NCBI RefSeq assembly: GCF_017640745.1
Contig: NZ_JAEPQA010000003.1
Coordinates: 62,001 to 126,000 of the forward strand
DNA length: 64,000 nucleotides
Direction: 5' to 3'
From: Nisaea sp.
Lineage (GTDB): Bacteria; Pseudomonadota; Alphaproteobacteria; Thalassobaculales; Thalassobaculaceae
A model generated the notes under the pieces. That model saw nothing but the letters and a program-made list of their open reading frames with translations. It made no database searches and had not been told where the DNA came from. The position numbers and the translations under genes were made by a program. Of this stretch, positions 20,869 to 30,397 are shown piece after piece; positions within the stretch are counted from its first letter, which is position 1, and the number at the start of each line of letters is the position of its first letter.

Positions 20869-21519
20869 TCAGCGTTTCAAGAGCCGGCGGCTTTCCGGTG
20901 CCTCTTCCTCCCAGCCGAGCTGCTCCAGCTTCGGCCGGTCGTCCTCCTGTGCGGGATATCCGACACAGAGATAGGCGGTGAGGGACCAGTCCACTGGCAC
21001 CTCGAGTTCATCCCGGATCTCTTCCGGGTCGAGGATCGAAAGCCAGCCGACTCCGATGCCCTCGGCCCGGGCGGCGAGCCAGAAGGTGTGGATCGCGGTG
21101 ACGGTGGAATAATCGAGCATCTCGGGCATGGTCTGGCGCCCGAGGCCGTGGCCGCGCTCCGATCCGTGATCGGTGAAGACCGCAAGCTGGACCGGGGCCT
21201 TGTCGAGTCCTGCGAGCTTGAGGGTGGCATAGAGCTTTTTGCGCTCGCCCTCATAACCGGAGAGCGCTTTCCTGTTCGCTTCTTCGAAAGAGCTCCGGAC
21301 CGCCGACCGCCTGGCAGGATGGACGACGGAGACGAAGCGCCAGGGTTGGCTGTAGCCGACCGAGGGCGCGAGGGAGGCGAGGTCGACGAGCCTTTCCAGC
21401 ATGCCCTCTGGCAGAGCGTCCGTGCGGAACTCCCGCACGTCCCGGCGCCAGCGCAGCAGGTCTTCGAGTCTTTCCCGGAACGCGGCGTCGAATTCGGGCG
21501 ATGAGGTGCCGCCCGTCAT
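20869..21519 (-). CDS. bluB: 5,6-dimethylbenzimidazole synthase BluB-like nitroreductase
   Basis: RRDVREFRTDALPEGMLERLVDLASLAPSVGYSQPWRFV ... GVGWLSILDPEEIRDELEVP...YLCVGYPAQEDDRPKLEQLGWEE. Confidence 0.88.
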   Translation of the reverse strand: MTGGTSSPEFDAAFRERLEDLLRWRRDVREFRTDALPEGMLERLVDLASLAPSVGYSQPWRFVSVVHPARRSAVRSSFEEANRKALSGYEGERKKLYATLKLAGLDKAPVQLAVFTDHGSERGHGLGRQTMPEMLDYSTVTAIHTFWLAARAEGIGVGWLSILDPEEIRDELEVPVDWSLTAYLCVGYPAQEDDRPKLEQLGWEEEAPESRRLLKR

Positions 21520-22943
21520 CGTCCGTACTGGTCATCGAAGCGTTCGATATCGTCCTCGCCGAGATAGGAGCCGGATTGCACCTCGACGATAATGAGCGGC
21601 TCTGTACCGGGATTTTCCAGCCGGTGGATCCAGCCGAGCGGAATGTCGACCGACTGGTCGGCATCGAGATGCATGACGTCGAGCCGCTCCATCGACGGGC
21701 CGCGGGTGATCCGGGCCTTGCCGGAGATCACCGTCCAGTGCTCCGCGCGATGCTTGTGGCTCTGCAGCGAAAGCCGGCCGCCGGGGGAAACGGTGATGCG
21801 TTTGACCTGATATCCGTCGCCGCTGTCGATATTTCGGTAACTGCCCCAGGGGCGGTGCGTGGTGGCGTGGCTGATCGCCTCCGGGCGCCCGGCCTCCTTC
21901 AGTGCCTCGACGGCGAGCTTCACGTCCTGGTCGGCGCCCATGGCCGCGACGAGCACGGCATCAGGGGATTCGATGACGACAAGATCCTCGGCGCCGATCA
22001 CGGTGACGAGCCGGGATTCCGCGCGCACCAGGTTGTTCCGGCTCTTGTGCAGCCAGACGTCGCCCTGGACGGCGTTGCCCTCTGCATCCTTCTCCTGCAC
22101 GGCCCAGAGCGCGCTCCAGGAACCGACGTCCGACCAGCCGGCATCGAGCGGCACCATGGCGCCGAGGGCCGTCTTCTCCATCACCGCATAGTCGATCGAG
22201 ATCGAGGGCGCCTTGCCGAAGGCGTCCGCGTCGAGGCGGCGGAAGTCGAGATCGGAGACACCCTTGTCGAGAGCCGCCCTTGCTGCGTCGAGGATCTCCG
22301 GTGCCAGCCGCCCGAGCTCGGCGAGGAAGTCGCGGGCCCGGAAGAGGAAGGTGCCGCTGTTCCAGAAATAGTCTCCGGCGGCGAGATACTTCTCCGCGGT
22401 CGCAAGATCAGGTTTCTCGACGAAACGCTCGATCCCGTAGCAGCCGTCCATGCCGTCGAGCGGGCCGTTCCGGTGAATGTAGCCGTAACCCGTCTCAGGC
22501 CGGTCCGGTGTGATCCCGAAGGTGACGAGACGCCCGGCCCGCGCGGCGACGGCGCCGGTCTCGACGGCAGCGCGGAAGGCGTCGGGCCGTTCGATACGGT
22601 GGTCGGAGGCGAGCAGCAGGACGAGGCCTTCCGGATCGACGCTTGCGACATGCAGCGCGGCCACGGCGGCGGCCGGGGCGGAATTCCGTCCGGCCGGCTC
22701 CAGCAGGATGGCGGACGGCTTGGCACCGATGCCCTGCATCTGTTCGGCGACGGCAAAGCGGTGCTCGGCATTGCAGATCACCGAGGGCGGGCCGTAACCG
22801 GCACCTTCCGGAAATCGCAGCGCGGTTTCCTGCAGCATGGTCCGCTCGCTCAGCATCGGCAGCAGCTGCTTCGGATAGAGCGCGCGGGAGACCGGCCAGA
22901 GCCGGGTGCCGGAGCCGCCGGAGAGGATGACGGGATAAATCAT
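21516..22943 (-). CDS. manC: Mannose-1-phosphate guanylyltransferase / mannose-6-phosphate isomerase
   Basis: MIYPVILSGGSGTRLWPVSRALYPKQLLPM ... FVEKPDLATAEKYL ... RPWGSYRNIDSGDGYQVKRITVSPGGRLSLQSHKHRAEHW. ATGA overlap with bluB. Confidence 0.95.
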   Translation of the reverse strand: MIYPVILSGGSGTRLWPVSRALYPKQLLPMLSERTMLQETALRFPEGAGYGPPSVICNAEHRFAVAEQMQGIGAKPSAILLEPAGRNSAPAAAVAALHVASVDPEGLVLLLASDHRIERPDAFRAAVETGAVAARAGRLVTFGITPDRPETGYGYIHRNGPLDGMDGCYGIERFVEKPDLATAEKYLAAGDYFWNSGTFLFRARDFLAELGRLAPEILDAARAALDKGVSDLDFRRLDADAFGKAPSISIDYAVMEKTALGAMVPLDAGWSDVGSWSALWAVQEKDAEGNAVQGDVWLHKSRNNLVRAESRLVTVIGAEDLVVIESPDAVLVAAMGADQDVKLAVEALKEAGRPEAISHATTHRPWGSYRNIDSGDGYQVKRITVSPGGRLSLQSHKHRAEHWTVISGKARITRGPSMERLDVMHLDADQSVDIPLGWIHRLENPGTEPLIIVEVQSGSYLGEDDIERFDDQYGR

Positions 22944-23010
22944 GTGCAGACCGCGCCAATTCTGTATCAAGAATGGCTTAGTAACACAGAGCGCCAGACG
23001 AAAGCAGACC

Positions 23011-23925
23011 ATGATCGTCGTCTTCGGATCGATAAACGCCGACCTGTTCTTTTCCTTCGCCAAATTGCCCCGCCGGGGCGAGACGGTACTGACCGACGCA
23101 TACACCTTCTGCCCCGGCGGAAAGGGTGCGAATCAGGCCACCGCCGCTGCACGGGACGGCGCCGATGTCCGGTTTGTCGGGGCTGTCGGCCGCGACCCCA
23201 ATGCGGCGCCCTGCCTCGACGCGCTGACGGCGGCCGGAGTCGACGTATCGCACGTTCATGTGGTCGATGGGGTGACCGGCACGGCGGTGATCTCTGTCGA
23301 GGCGAGCGGCGAGAACCAGATTCTCGTCGCCAGCGGCGCCAACATGAAAGCGTCCGCCGACTGGCTCGCGGAAGAGCTGCTCGGGCCGCACACCACTTTG
23401 CTGATGCAGATGGAATTGCCGCAGGCGGATACCGAGGCGGCTATCCAGCGGGCGCGAGCGCGCGGTTGCCGGGTCATCCTGAACGACGCCCCGCTCGGCC
23501 CGCTCTCCCGCGCGGCGTTGGCGGATGTCGATATCCTGATCGCCAATGAAGAGGAGGCGCTGGGCCTGCTCGGCAACAGCGCCGGTCTGGAAAACGCCGA
23601 TCTCGCGCGCGGCCTCGCGGCGCTATGCCGGGGCACCGGGATCGTGACGATCGGAGCGGCCGGCGTGGTCGTGGCGCATGAAGGCGGCACATTCCAGGTG
23701 CCGGCCCTGCCGATCGTGCCGGTAGATACGGTCGGCGCCGGCGATGCCTTCTGCGGCACGCTGGCCGCCGCTCTGGACCGGGGGGAGACCCTCATCGAGG
23801 CGGTTCGCCGGGCCACGACCGCCAGCGGGATCATTTGCACCTTGCCAGGCGCCCAGTCTCCAGAGTTGACTGAGGCGCGGATCAACGCGGCTCTGGCCGA
23901 CCTGCCTTCCGTGGTTCATATTTAA
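23011..23925 (+). CDS. rbsK: Ribokinase-like PfkB sugar kinase
   Basis: MIVVFGSINADLFFSF...FCPGGKGANQATAAARDGADVRFVGAVGRD...VDTVGAGDAFCGTLAAAL. Confidence 0.9.
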   Translation: MIVVFGSINADLFFSFAKLPRRGETVLTDAYTFCPGGKGANQATAAARDGADVRFVGAVGRDPNAAPCLDALTAAGVDVSHVHVVDGVTGTAVISVEASGENQILVASGANMKASADWLAEELLGPHTTLLMQMELPQADTEAAIQRARARGCRVILNDAPLGPLSRAALADVDILIANEEEALGLLGNSAGLENADLARGLAALCRGTGIVTIGAAGVVVAHEGGTFQVPALPIVPVDTVGAGDAFCGTLAAALDRGETLIEAVRRATTASGIICTLPGAQSPELTEARINAALADLPSVVHI

Positions 23926-23972
23926 ATACGACGCAGCAACGCGGGCTCAGAACGGCCCGGTAAGGGATATCG

Positions 23973-25244
23973 ATGGTCAAGGAAACGCTCTACGAAGGCG
24001 GAACCGTGCTCGACGGAACCGGAGCCCGGCTCGAAAAGCATGGGGTCATGGTAAGGGACGGGAGAATCGCGGAACTGGCGCCGCTCGACCGCTTCCAGGG
24101 ATTTGCCGGCTTCCGGGTCGATTTCACCGGAGGAACCTTGCTGCCGGGGCTGGTCGACTGCCATGTCCATCTGACCATGGGCGGCGAGGGCAACCCAGTT
24201 GCGGCGCAGTCGGCGATGACGCCGGGGCAGATCACCATGGCGGCCTTCAAGCACGCCCAGCAGGCCCTGATGAGCGGCATCACGGCAGTGCGCGACTGCG
24301 GCGGCAAGGACTACCTCGAGCTAGCGGTGCGCGATGCCTGCAACAGCGGCGCCCAGATCGGCCCGAGCATTCTCTGCTCCGGCCGGGTGATCTGCATGAC
24401 CGGCGGACACGGCAACCGCAACGGCCGCATCGCAGACGGTACCGACGAGGTGATCAAGGCGGTGCGCGAGCAGATCCATGCCGGCGCGGACCTGATCAAG
24501 CTGATGGCCACCGGCGGGGTGATGACCCCGGGCGTCAGCCCGGAGGACGCGCATTTCTCCGCCGAGGAGATGGCGGCCGGCGTCGCTGAGGGCAAACGAT
24601 TCCACAAAAGGTCTGCGAGCCACGCCCAGGGCAGCCTTGGCATCCTGAATGCGGTCCGCGCGGGTGTCGCTTCGATCGAGCATGGCATCTTCATGACGGA
24701 CGAGTGTCTGAGGGAGATGCTGGAGGCCGGGACCTATCTCGTCCCGACACTCGCGGCGGTGCGCAATATTGTCGCCAACAAGGAAAACGGGATTCCTCCG
24801 CATGTGGTGGAAAAGGCCATGCGGGTCCAGGAGCGGCACATCCAGTCGATCAAGATGTTCTACGATGCCGGCGGCAAGATCGCGATGGGCACCGACGCCG
24901 GTACGCCCTTCAACCGGCACGGCGAGAACGCGCTGGAGCTGCGCTACATGGTCGAGATCGGCATCGCGCCGATGGACGCGATCGTCTTCTCCACCCGCAA
25001 CGGCATCGACCTGATGGGGCTGGAGAACCGCGGCACGGTGGCGGAGGGCATGCATGCCGACCTGCTGATCGTAGACGGCGATCCGCTCGCCGACATCGAG
25101 CGGGTTGCGGATCGGGCGAACCACCGTATGGTGATCAAGAACGGTGTCCCGGCCCGCATCAAGACCGACGATGCGGTGCACGAGACCCGCAGCCCGGCGG
25201 ACAATGTTCTCCGCTTTACCTCGGCCGCCAACGCGGCCTTCTGA
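23973..25244 (+). CDS. Metal-dependent amidohydrolase (imidazolonepropionase/prolidase-like)
   Basis: TLLPGLVDCHVHLTMGG, VIKAVREQIHAGADLIKLMATGG, GTDAGTPFNRHGENALELRYMVEIG motifs. Confidence 0.87.
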   Translation: MVKETLYEGGTVLDGTGARLEKHGVMVRDGRIAELAPLDRFQGFAGFRVDFTGGTLLPGLVDCHVHLTMGGEGNPVAAQSAMTPGQITMAAFKHAQQALMSGITAVRDCGGKDYLELAVRDACNSGAQIGPSILCSGRVICMTGGHGNRNGRIADGTDEVIKAVREQIHAGADLIKLMATGGVMTPGVSPEDAHFSAEEMAAGVAEGKRFHKRSASHAQGSLGILNAVRAGVASIEHGIFMTDECLREMLEAGTYLVPTLAAVRNIVANKENGIPPHVVEKAMRVQERHIQSIKMFYDAGGKIAMGTDAGTPFNRHGENALELRYMVEIGIAPMDAIVFSTRNGIDLMGLENRGTVAEGMHADLLIVDGDPLADIERVADRANHRMVIKNGVPARIKTDDAVHETRSPADNVLRFTSAANAAF

Positions 25245-25270
25245 TCAGGTCCCGAGCAGGAAGTCTTCTG

Positions 25271-26443
25271 ATGCCCATCAACAACCGCATTGCCGAGTTC
25301 CACGAGGAAATGACCGCCTGGCGGCGTGAGCTGCACCGCCATCCGGAAACCGCCTACGAGGAACACTGGACCAGCGCCTTCATCGCCGAGAAGCTCGAGA
25401 GTTTCGGGATCGAGGTGCATCGCGGTCTGGCCGGCACCGGCGTGGTCGGCACGCTGAAGGGCAACGGGGAGGGCGGCGCTATCGGCCTCCGCGCCGATAT
25501 CGACGCGCTCGATATTACGGAACAGACCGGCCTCGACTACGCCTCCGAGAATCCTGGAAAGATGCATGCCTGCGGCCATGACGGGCACACAACCATGCTG
25601 CTCGGCGCGGCGAAGTACCTCGCCGAGACCCGGAACTTCTCGGGCACCGTGCAGTTCATCTTCCAGCCGGCGGAGGAGAACGAGGGCGGCGGCAAGCGGA
25701 TGGTCGAGGAAGGGCTTTTCGAGAAGTTTCCGGTCGACTCTGTCTGGGGCATGCATAACTGGCCGGGCATGCCGGTCGGCACAGTCGCGGTCTGCGCTGG
25801 CGCAATGATGGCCGCCTATGACATGTTCGAGCTCGACATCAAGGGGGTCGGCGGTCACGGCGCGATGCCGCATCTCGGGATCGACCCGATCCTGGTCTCG
25901 GCCCAGGTCGTCACCGCGCTGCAGAGCATCGCCAGCCGCAATGTCGATCCGATGGATGCGGTGGTGGTCTCGGTCACCAAGATCCATGGCGGCGATGCCT
26001 ACAACGTCATCCCGGGCATGGTGCAACTCGCCGGCACGACCCGTTCCTTCCGTCCGGAAGTGCGCGACATGATCGAGCCGCGGATGAAGCAGATTATCGA
26101 TGGCGTCTGTGCCGGCTTCGGTGCGACGGCCGAGCTGCGCTACGAGAAGCGCTATCCGCCGACCGTCAATTCCGAAGCCGAGAGCGAGATGGCGGCAAAT
26201 GTCGCCGAGCGTCTGGTCGGCGGTGAGAAGGTCGTCCGCGATCCGACCCCGAGCATGGGCGGCGAGGATTTCGCCTTCATGCTGGAAAAGAAGCCGGGCT
26301 GCTACATCTGGATGGGCAACGGCGGCGGCGGCGAAGGCAAGATGCTGCACAATGCCGGTTACGACTTCAATGACGAGGCCCTGCCCTGGGGCGCCAGCTA
26401 CTGGAGCCAGCTCGTCGAGGACAGGCTGCTGCGGGCGGGTTGA
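25271..26443 (+). CDS. M20 family amidohydrolase (hippurate hydrolase-like)
   Basis: EMTAWRRELHRHPETAYEEHWT, GLRADIDALDI, MHACGHDGHTTMLLGAAKYL, FQPAEENEGGGKRM. Confidence 0.93.
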   Translation: MPINNRIAEFHEEMTAWRRELHRHPETAYEEHWTSAFIAEKLESFGIEVHRGLAGTGVVGTLKGNGEGGAIGLRADIDALDITEQTGLDYASENPGKMHACGHDGHTTMLLGAAKYLAETRNFSGTVQFIFQPAEENEGGGKRMVEEGLFEKFPVDSVWGMHNWPGMPVGTVAVCAGAMMAAYDMFELDIKGVGGHGAMPHLGIDPILVSAQVVTALQSIASRNVDPMDAVVVSVTKIHGGDAYNVIPGMVQLAGTTRSFRPEVRDMIEPRMKQIIDGVCAGFGATAELRYEKRYPPTVNSEAESEMAANVAERLVGGEKVVRDPTPSMGGEDFAFMLEKKPGCYIWMGNGGGGEGKMLHNAGYDFNDEALPWGASYWSQLVEDRLLRAG

Positions 26444-26452
26444 TCGGGCCCG

Positions 26453-27553
26453 TCAGGTCTGGCGGCGGAGTGCGAATTCTCTCAGCTTCGAGCGGTACTC
26501 CGCGATGTCGTGATAGCGGTCGATCCGTCTCTGGGTCGATGCCTCGCCTCTCAGGAGGCGCTGGGCGTAGCGATAGATCCGTTCCAGGGAACTGATGCCG
26601 AACTCGTTCTTGAGGTCTGGATAGGTGCCGTCCGCCGCCGGATCGCAGATGCTCAGATAGCGCTGGTAGCCGTAATGGCGGAAGCGCTGGCTGCGTACCA
26701 CGAGATTGGCCAACCGGTTCGCCGGAGAAAAGAACATGCCGATCCCCCTGAGCAGGGCCTTGGCGATATCGATGCTGATGCTGGACGGCGGGACGAAAGG
26801 AACCGGATCGGCTCCATTTACAATGCGGTAGATCGGTGTCCGGAATTCGCTGACCAGGCCGTCATCCCCGCAGCGCGGCGCCCCGAAACTGTAGCAGGCC
26901 GCGAGCTTGTCGCCGCTCGTATACCAGGTGGCAAGTGTCGCGAGCGCGCCGCCGAGGGAGTGTCCGGTGATATAGAGGGGCAGGTCGGCGACCTGTTCGA
27001 CATAGCTCCTGATCTGCTCCTCGACCGATTTAAAGGCCGCGTCAAAGCCTTTGTGGACATTGCCGACCTTCACTTCGCGACCATTCTTCAGATGCATCAC
27101 GCCCGTGGCGGACGCGCTGAGATTGGTCATCCAGTCCTTGGTCTGTTGGGTGCCGCGGAAGGCGATCACCGCCATTCCGACATCGTTCTCGGGCCGTCGT
27201 GCTGCGACGAAGCCCTGGGTGTCGGTCTCACGGTTGAAGATGATCCCGACAAGTTCGAACCCGCCGACTGCCAACACCGATCGCAGGATCTCGTTCTTGG
27301 TGTCCCGCTGCGGACTGAAGGACAAGGCAAGACCGCGCAATCTTTCCGCGATGCTGTTCTGATCGGTCAGCTTGGCCAGTTCGACAGCGAGGCTCATGAT
27401 CGCGTCCTCGTCCTCCTCATCGAAGCGGAGATAGGCGAGTTCCGAAAGCACGGCCATCAGCCAGGCGGTGCGATCGCTATAGGCGGCGCGCCGAACGGGC
27501 GGTTTCATATCGGAGAATCTGAGAAGGTCGCTCTTGAGCGTTTCGTGAGCCAT
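26453..27553 (-). CDS. Class 3 lipase family protein
   Basis: Lipase_3 nucleophile motif YITGHSLGGALATLATWY, VIAFRGTQQTKDWMTNL, FGAPRCGDDGLVSEF, RIVNGADPVPFVPP. Confidence 0.88.
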   Translation of the reverse strand: MAHETLKSDLLRFSDMKPPVRRAAYSDRTAWLMAVLSELAYLRFDEEDEDAIMSLAVELAKLTDQNSIAERLRGLALSFSPQRDTKNEILRSVLAVGGFELVGIIFNRETDTQGFVAARRPENDVGMAVIAFRGTQQTKDWMTNLSASATGVMHLKNGREVKVGNVHKGFDAAFKSVEEQIRSYVEQVADLPLYITGHSLGGALATLATWYTSGDKLAACYSFGAPRCGDDGLVSEFRTPIYRIVNGADPVPFVPPSSISIDIAKALLRGIGMFFSPANRLANLVVRSQRFRHYGYQRYLSICDPAADGTYPDLKNEFGISSLERIYRYAQRLLRGEASTQRRIDRYHDIAEYRSKLREFALRRQT

Positions 27554-27818
27554 AAAATCGCTCCTCGTATGAAATGACGTGAATAAAATCAAAAGTAATA
27601 ATGTGCCCTATAATATTCCCCGGATGGAGGATTGCAAATTTTCCCGGGAGAGACTTTTTCCAAGAGGAGAGAAGCGCTTTTCTTCCGTCGCTCACCGCAG
27701 CAGGGCACGGACTTTGACCTGTTCAGGCAAGGAGAGAAGGTTGGCGTTGGCCTGAAGGTTCCGGATTGTGCCAATGTGACCCGAACGCGGGTCGGAAAAC
27801 CGGAGGGAGGCCTGTGCG

Positions 27819-28418
27819 CTGCTTACTCTGCGGGGATTGAAGAGCCTGCATGTCGGGCCGGTCGATCTGGATGTGCCGTCCGGTGTAACAGTCGTTTTGC
27901 GCGGCCGGTCGGGCTCCGGGAAATCCCTGCTGCTGCGCGCCATTGCCGACCTCGATCCCGCCGAAGGAACGGTCTCCCTCGACGGGCGCGATCGCGAGAG
28001 TATGCCGGCGCCGGATTGGCGCCGCGAGGTCGGCTATTTGCCGGCCGAACCTGGCTGGTGGGCGGACCGGGTCGCCGCGCATTTCGCGGACTGGGACGCC
28101 TGCCGGCATCTTGCGGAGCGTCTCGGCATCGATCCCGCTGCCGGCGACTGGTCCGTCTCTCGGCTCTCGACCGGTGAAAGACAGCGGCTCGGCCTGATGC
28201 GCCTGCTCGAGAACAAACCTCTGTGCCTTCTGCTGGACGAGCCGACGTCAGCGCTTGACGAGGCCGCGACGGCCGCAGTCGAAGCGCTGGTCGCGGAACA
28301 TTGCGCGGCCGGAGGCTGCTGTCTCTTCGTAACCCATGACAAGGCGCAGTTCTCGCGCGTCGGATCTCGGGGCTACAGGCTTGAGGACGGCCGCCTCGTC
28401 GAGGAGCGGGTGGTATGA
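27819..28418 (+). CDS. fetA: ABC transporter ATP-binding protein, FetA/YbbL-like
   Basis: Walker A GRSGSGKSLLLRAIA, signature LSTGERQRLGLMRLL, Walker B LCLLLDEPTSALD. No ATG/GTG near the N terminus; CTG at 27819 (after SD AGGGAGG) or TTG at 27837 is the start. Confidence 0.85.
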   Translation: MLTLRGLKSLHVGPVDLDVPSGVTVVLRGRSGSGKSLLLRAIADLDPAEGTVSLDGRDRESMPAPDWRREVGYLPAEPGWWADRVAAHFADWDACRHLAERLGIDPAAGDWSVSRLSTGERQRLGLMRLLENKPLCLLLDEPTSALDEAATAAVEALVAEHCAAGGCCLFVTHDKAQFSRVGSRGYRLEDGRLVEERVV

Positions 28419-29209
28419 ACTACGAGGTGCTGTCCTACACCGATCTCGCCTTTGCGGCCTTGCTCCTTCTGATCAACGGTGCGGTCTCCGTCGCTTTCGA
28501 GCTCGGGATGGCGCGCAGTCTGCTGATCGCGTCGGTCCGTATGGTGGTGCAGCTTCTGCTCATCGGCGTGATCCTGGACTTCCTCCTGAGTACGGTGTCG
28601 CCGTTCTGGACCGGCCTTGCGGTGCTCACCATGCTCGGCTTTGCCGGCTACGAGGCAATGGCGCGCCAGGACTGCCGGCTGAAGGGCTTCTGGGGCTATG
28701 GTCTCGGCGCCGGCGCCATGTGCTTCGCGGTTCTCCTGATGATGGGCTTTGCTCTGACGACACAGGTGGCGGCCGATCCCTGGTACCATCCGCGCTATCT
28801 CCTGCCGTTGCTTGGAATGGTGCTCGGCAATTGCATGACCGGGGTCGCGCTCGCGATCCGGGCGATCACCGCCGCACTTGGCGACGGCCGCGCCGCCGTC
28901 GAGGCGCAGCTCGTTCTCGGGCGCAGCTTCCGCCGGGCGGTCCTTCCGATGACCCGCGCGGCGCTGCGGACCGCGCTGACGCCGACGATCAACGCAATGG
29001 CGGCAACCGGCCTCGTCTCTCTTCCGGGGATGATGACCGGGCAGATTCTCGCCGGCATCGACCCGGTCGAGGCGGTGAAATATCAATTACTGGTAATGTT
29101 TCTGATTTCCGGCGCGACAGGGATTGGCGTAACCATCGCGGTTTTCTCCGTGCTTCGGCGCCTCACAGATACGCGCCATCGGCTGCGTCTCGACCGGCTT
29201 TCCGAGTAA
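28415..29209 (+). CDS. fetB: ABC transporter permease, FetB/YbbM-like
   Basis: MNYEVLSYTDLAFAALLLLINGAVSVAFELGMARSLLIASVRMVVQLLLIG...GATGIGVTIAVFSVLRRL; ATGA overlap with the ATPase gene. Confidence 0.88.
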   Translation: MNYEVLSYTDLAFAALLLLINGAVSVAFELGMARSLLIASVRMVVQLLLIGVILDFLLSTVSPFWTGLAVLTMLGFAGYEAMARQDCRLKGFWGYGLGAGAMCFAVLLMMGFALTTQVAADPWYHPRYLLPLLGMVLGNCMTGVALAIRAITAALGDGRAAVEAQLVLGRSFRRAVLPMTRAALRTALTPTINAMAATGLVSLPGMMTGQILAGIDPVEAVKYQLLVMFLISGATGIGVTIAVFSVLRRLTDTRHRLRLDRLSE

Positions 29210-29478
29210 GCCTTTCCTCAGAATGTGATTCTGCCGATCAGTTGTGAAGATAGGTCCTGAAGTGCATGTCTTAAAACAAAAATCTCTCTAATTTTAGGCA
29301 ACGGAAATCAATTAAAATACAGCAGAAGTGCAAGATATTATTCGCTTTTCAAATAGCATTTTACGCCGGTAGTATGAATTTCAATATAAATCTGGCTGAA
29401 TGGCGAAAGCGCCAAAACAGGCAGAATGGCACCTGGGAGTGAACTCCGTGTGCATGAGCTGGCTAGGGATCTTGAGAC

Positions 29479-29922
29479 ATGGAAGCAACCAGTAATATAT
29501 CCGGCAAGGACGGCCGAGCGCAGGGCCGGTTTCATCGCGACAAGGAACGCAAGGAGCTGACGCCTGTCGCCGTGCGGACGATCGCGAGCCTGTTCGATCT
29601 TTGGAAAGTTCCCCCGCGCGCCGCCGCGAAGCTGATGAATGTCGACGAGGGCACCTGGGCCGCGATGAGCGACGGCAACTGGCAGGGCATACTCTCCGTC
29701 GATCAGCTCGAGCGGACGTCGAATCTGGTCGCGCTTTATCGCGACCTGAAGGAAAAGATGGACGAGCAGGCCGCCGAGACCTGGCCGACCACCGGCAACA
29801 GCAACGCGCCGTTCCGCGGCAAGACCCCGGTCGACATCATGGTTCTCGGCGGTCTTCCGGTGATTCAGGCCATGCGCCGCCATGTGAAGGCTATGCAGCG
29901 GCAGCCCGAATTGGTGTCCTGA
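29479..29922 (+). CDS. MbcA/ParS/Xre-type antitoxin-like protein (orphan)
   Basis: Xre-like helical N terminus plus C-terminal NAPFRGKTPVDIMVLGGLPVIQAMRRHVKAM, characteristic of the MbcA/ParS toxin-binding domain. Confidence 0.72.
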   Translation: MEATSNISGKDGRAQGRFHRDKERKELTPVAVRTIASLFDLWKVPPRAAAKLMNVDEGTWAAMSDGNWQGILSVDQLERTSNLVALYRDLKEKMDEQAAETWPTTGNSNAPFRGKTPVDIMVLGGLPVIQAMRRHVKAMQRQPELVS

Positions 29923-29935
29923 CCGCCCGACTGGT

Positions 29936-30349
29936 TCACACGCAGGGCGCGTTATAGAGCCAGCCGCCGTCCGGATGCGGGCGGGCATAGATGTCGACCG
30001 ACTGGTCGAAGCGGACATAGCAGGAAAACAGCGGCATGGTCATGAAGTTGGTGACCACCAGAGAGACCGTGTCCCCGCCATAGAGTGTTCCCACAAGACA
30101 GATCTGGGTGCGCCCGCTGCGCGACAGCCGGAAGCTGGTGCGCTCGCGGGTCTTCAGCTGCACCCGCCCGGTGATGGTGAAGGGTGTGCGGTTGCGAACG
30201 AGCACGCAGACCTCGCCGGTCTGCCCGTCGCCCGGCGGCGGTTTCGCGTCACGCCGGTTGACCACGGTCGGCGGCGCCTCTTCGCAGGCCGCGAGGCCGA
30301 GCGTTGCAACGAAGAGCAGCATCAGAGTGAGGGCGCGCGAGCGGTTCAT
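29936..30349 (-). CDS. Small lipoprotein of unknown function
   Basis: MNRSRALTLMLLFVATLGLAACEEAPP: signal peptide with LAAC lipobox. Confidence 0.75.
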   Translation of the reverse strand: MNRSRALTLMLLFVATLGLAACEEAPPTVVNRRDAKPPPGDGQTGEVCVLVRNRTPFTITGRVQLKTRERTSFRLSRSGRTQICLVGTLYGGDTVSLVVTNFMTMPLFSCYVRFDQSVDIYARPHPDGGWLYNAPCV

Positions 30350-30397
30350 GGATCCAAGCTAGAGAGGGGGAGGAGGGGCGTCAATGCGATGCGGGCC

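Noticed and set aside
19487-20974. 495-aa plus-strand ORF
   Set aside because: Alternative frame of the transporter gene; Arg/Asp-rich shadow translation.
21501-23549. 682-aa plus-strand ORF
   Set aside because: Antisense to manC and out of frame with ribokinase; no recognisable motif.
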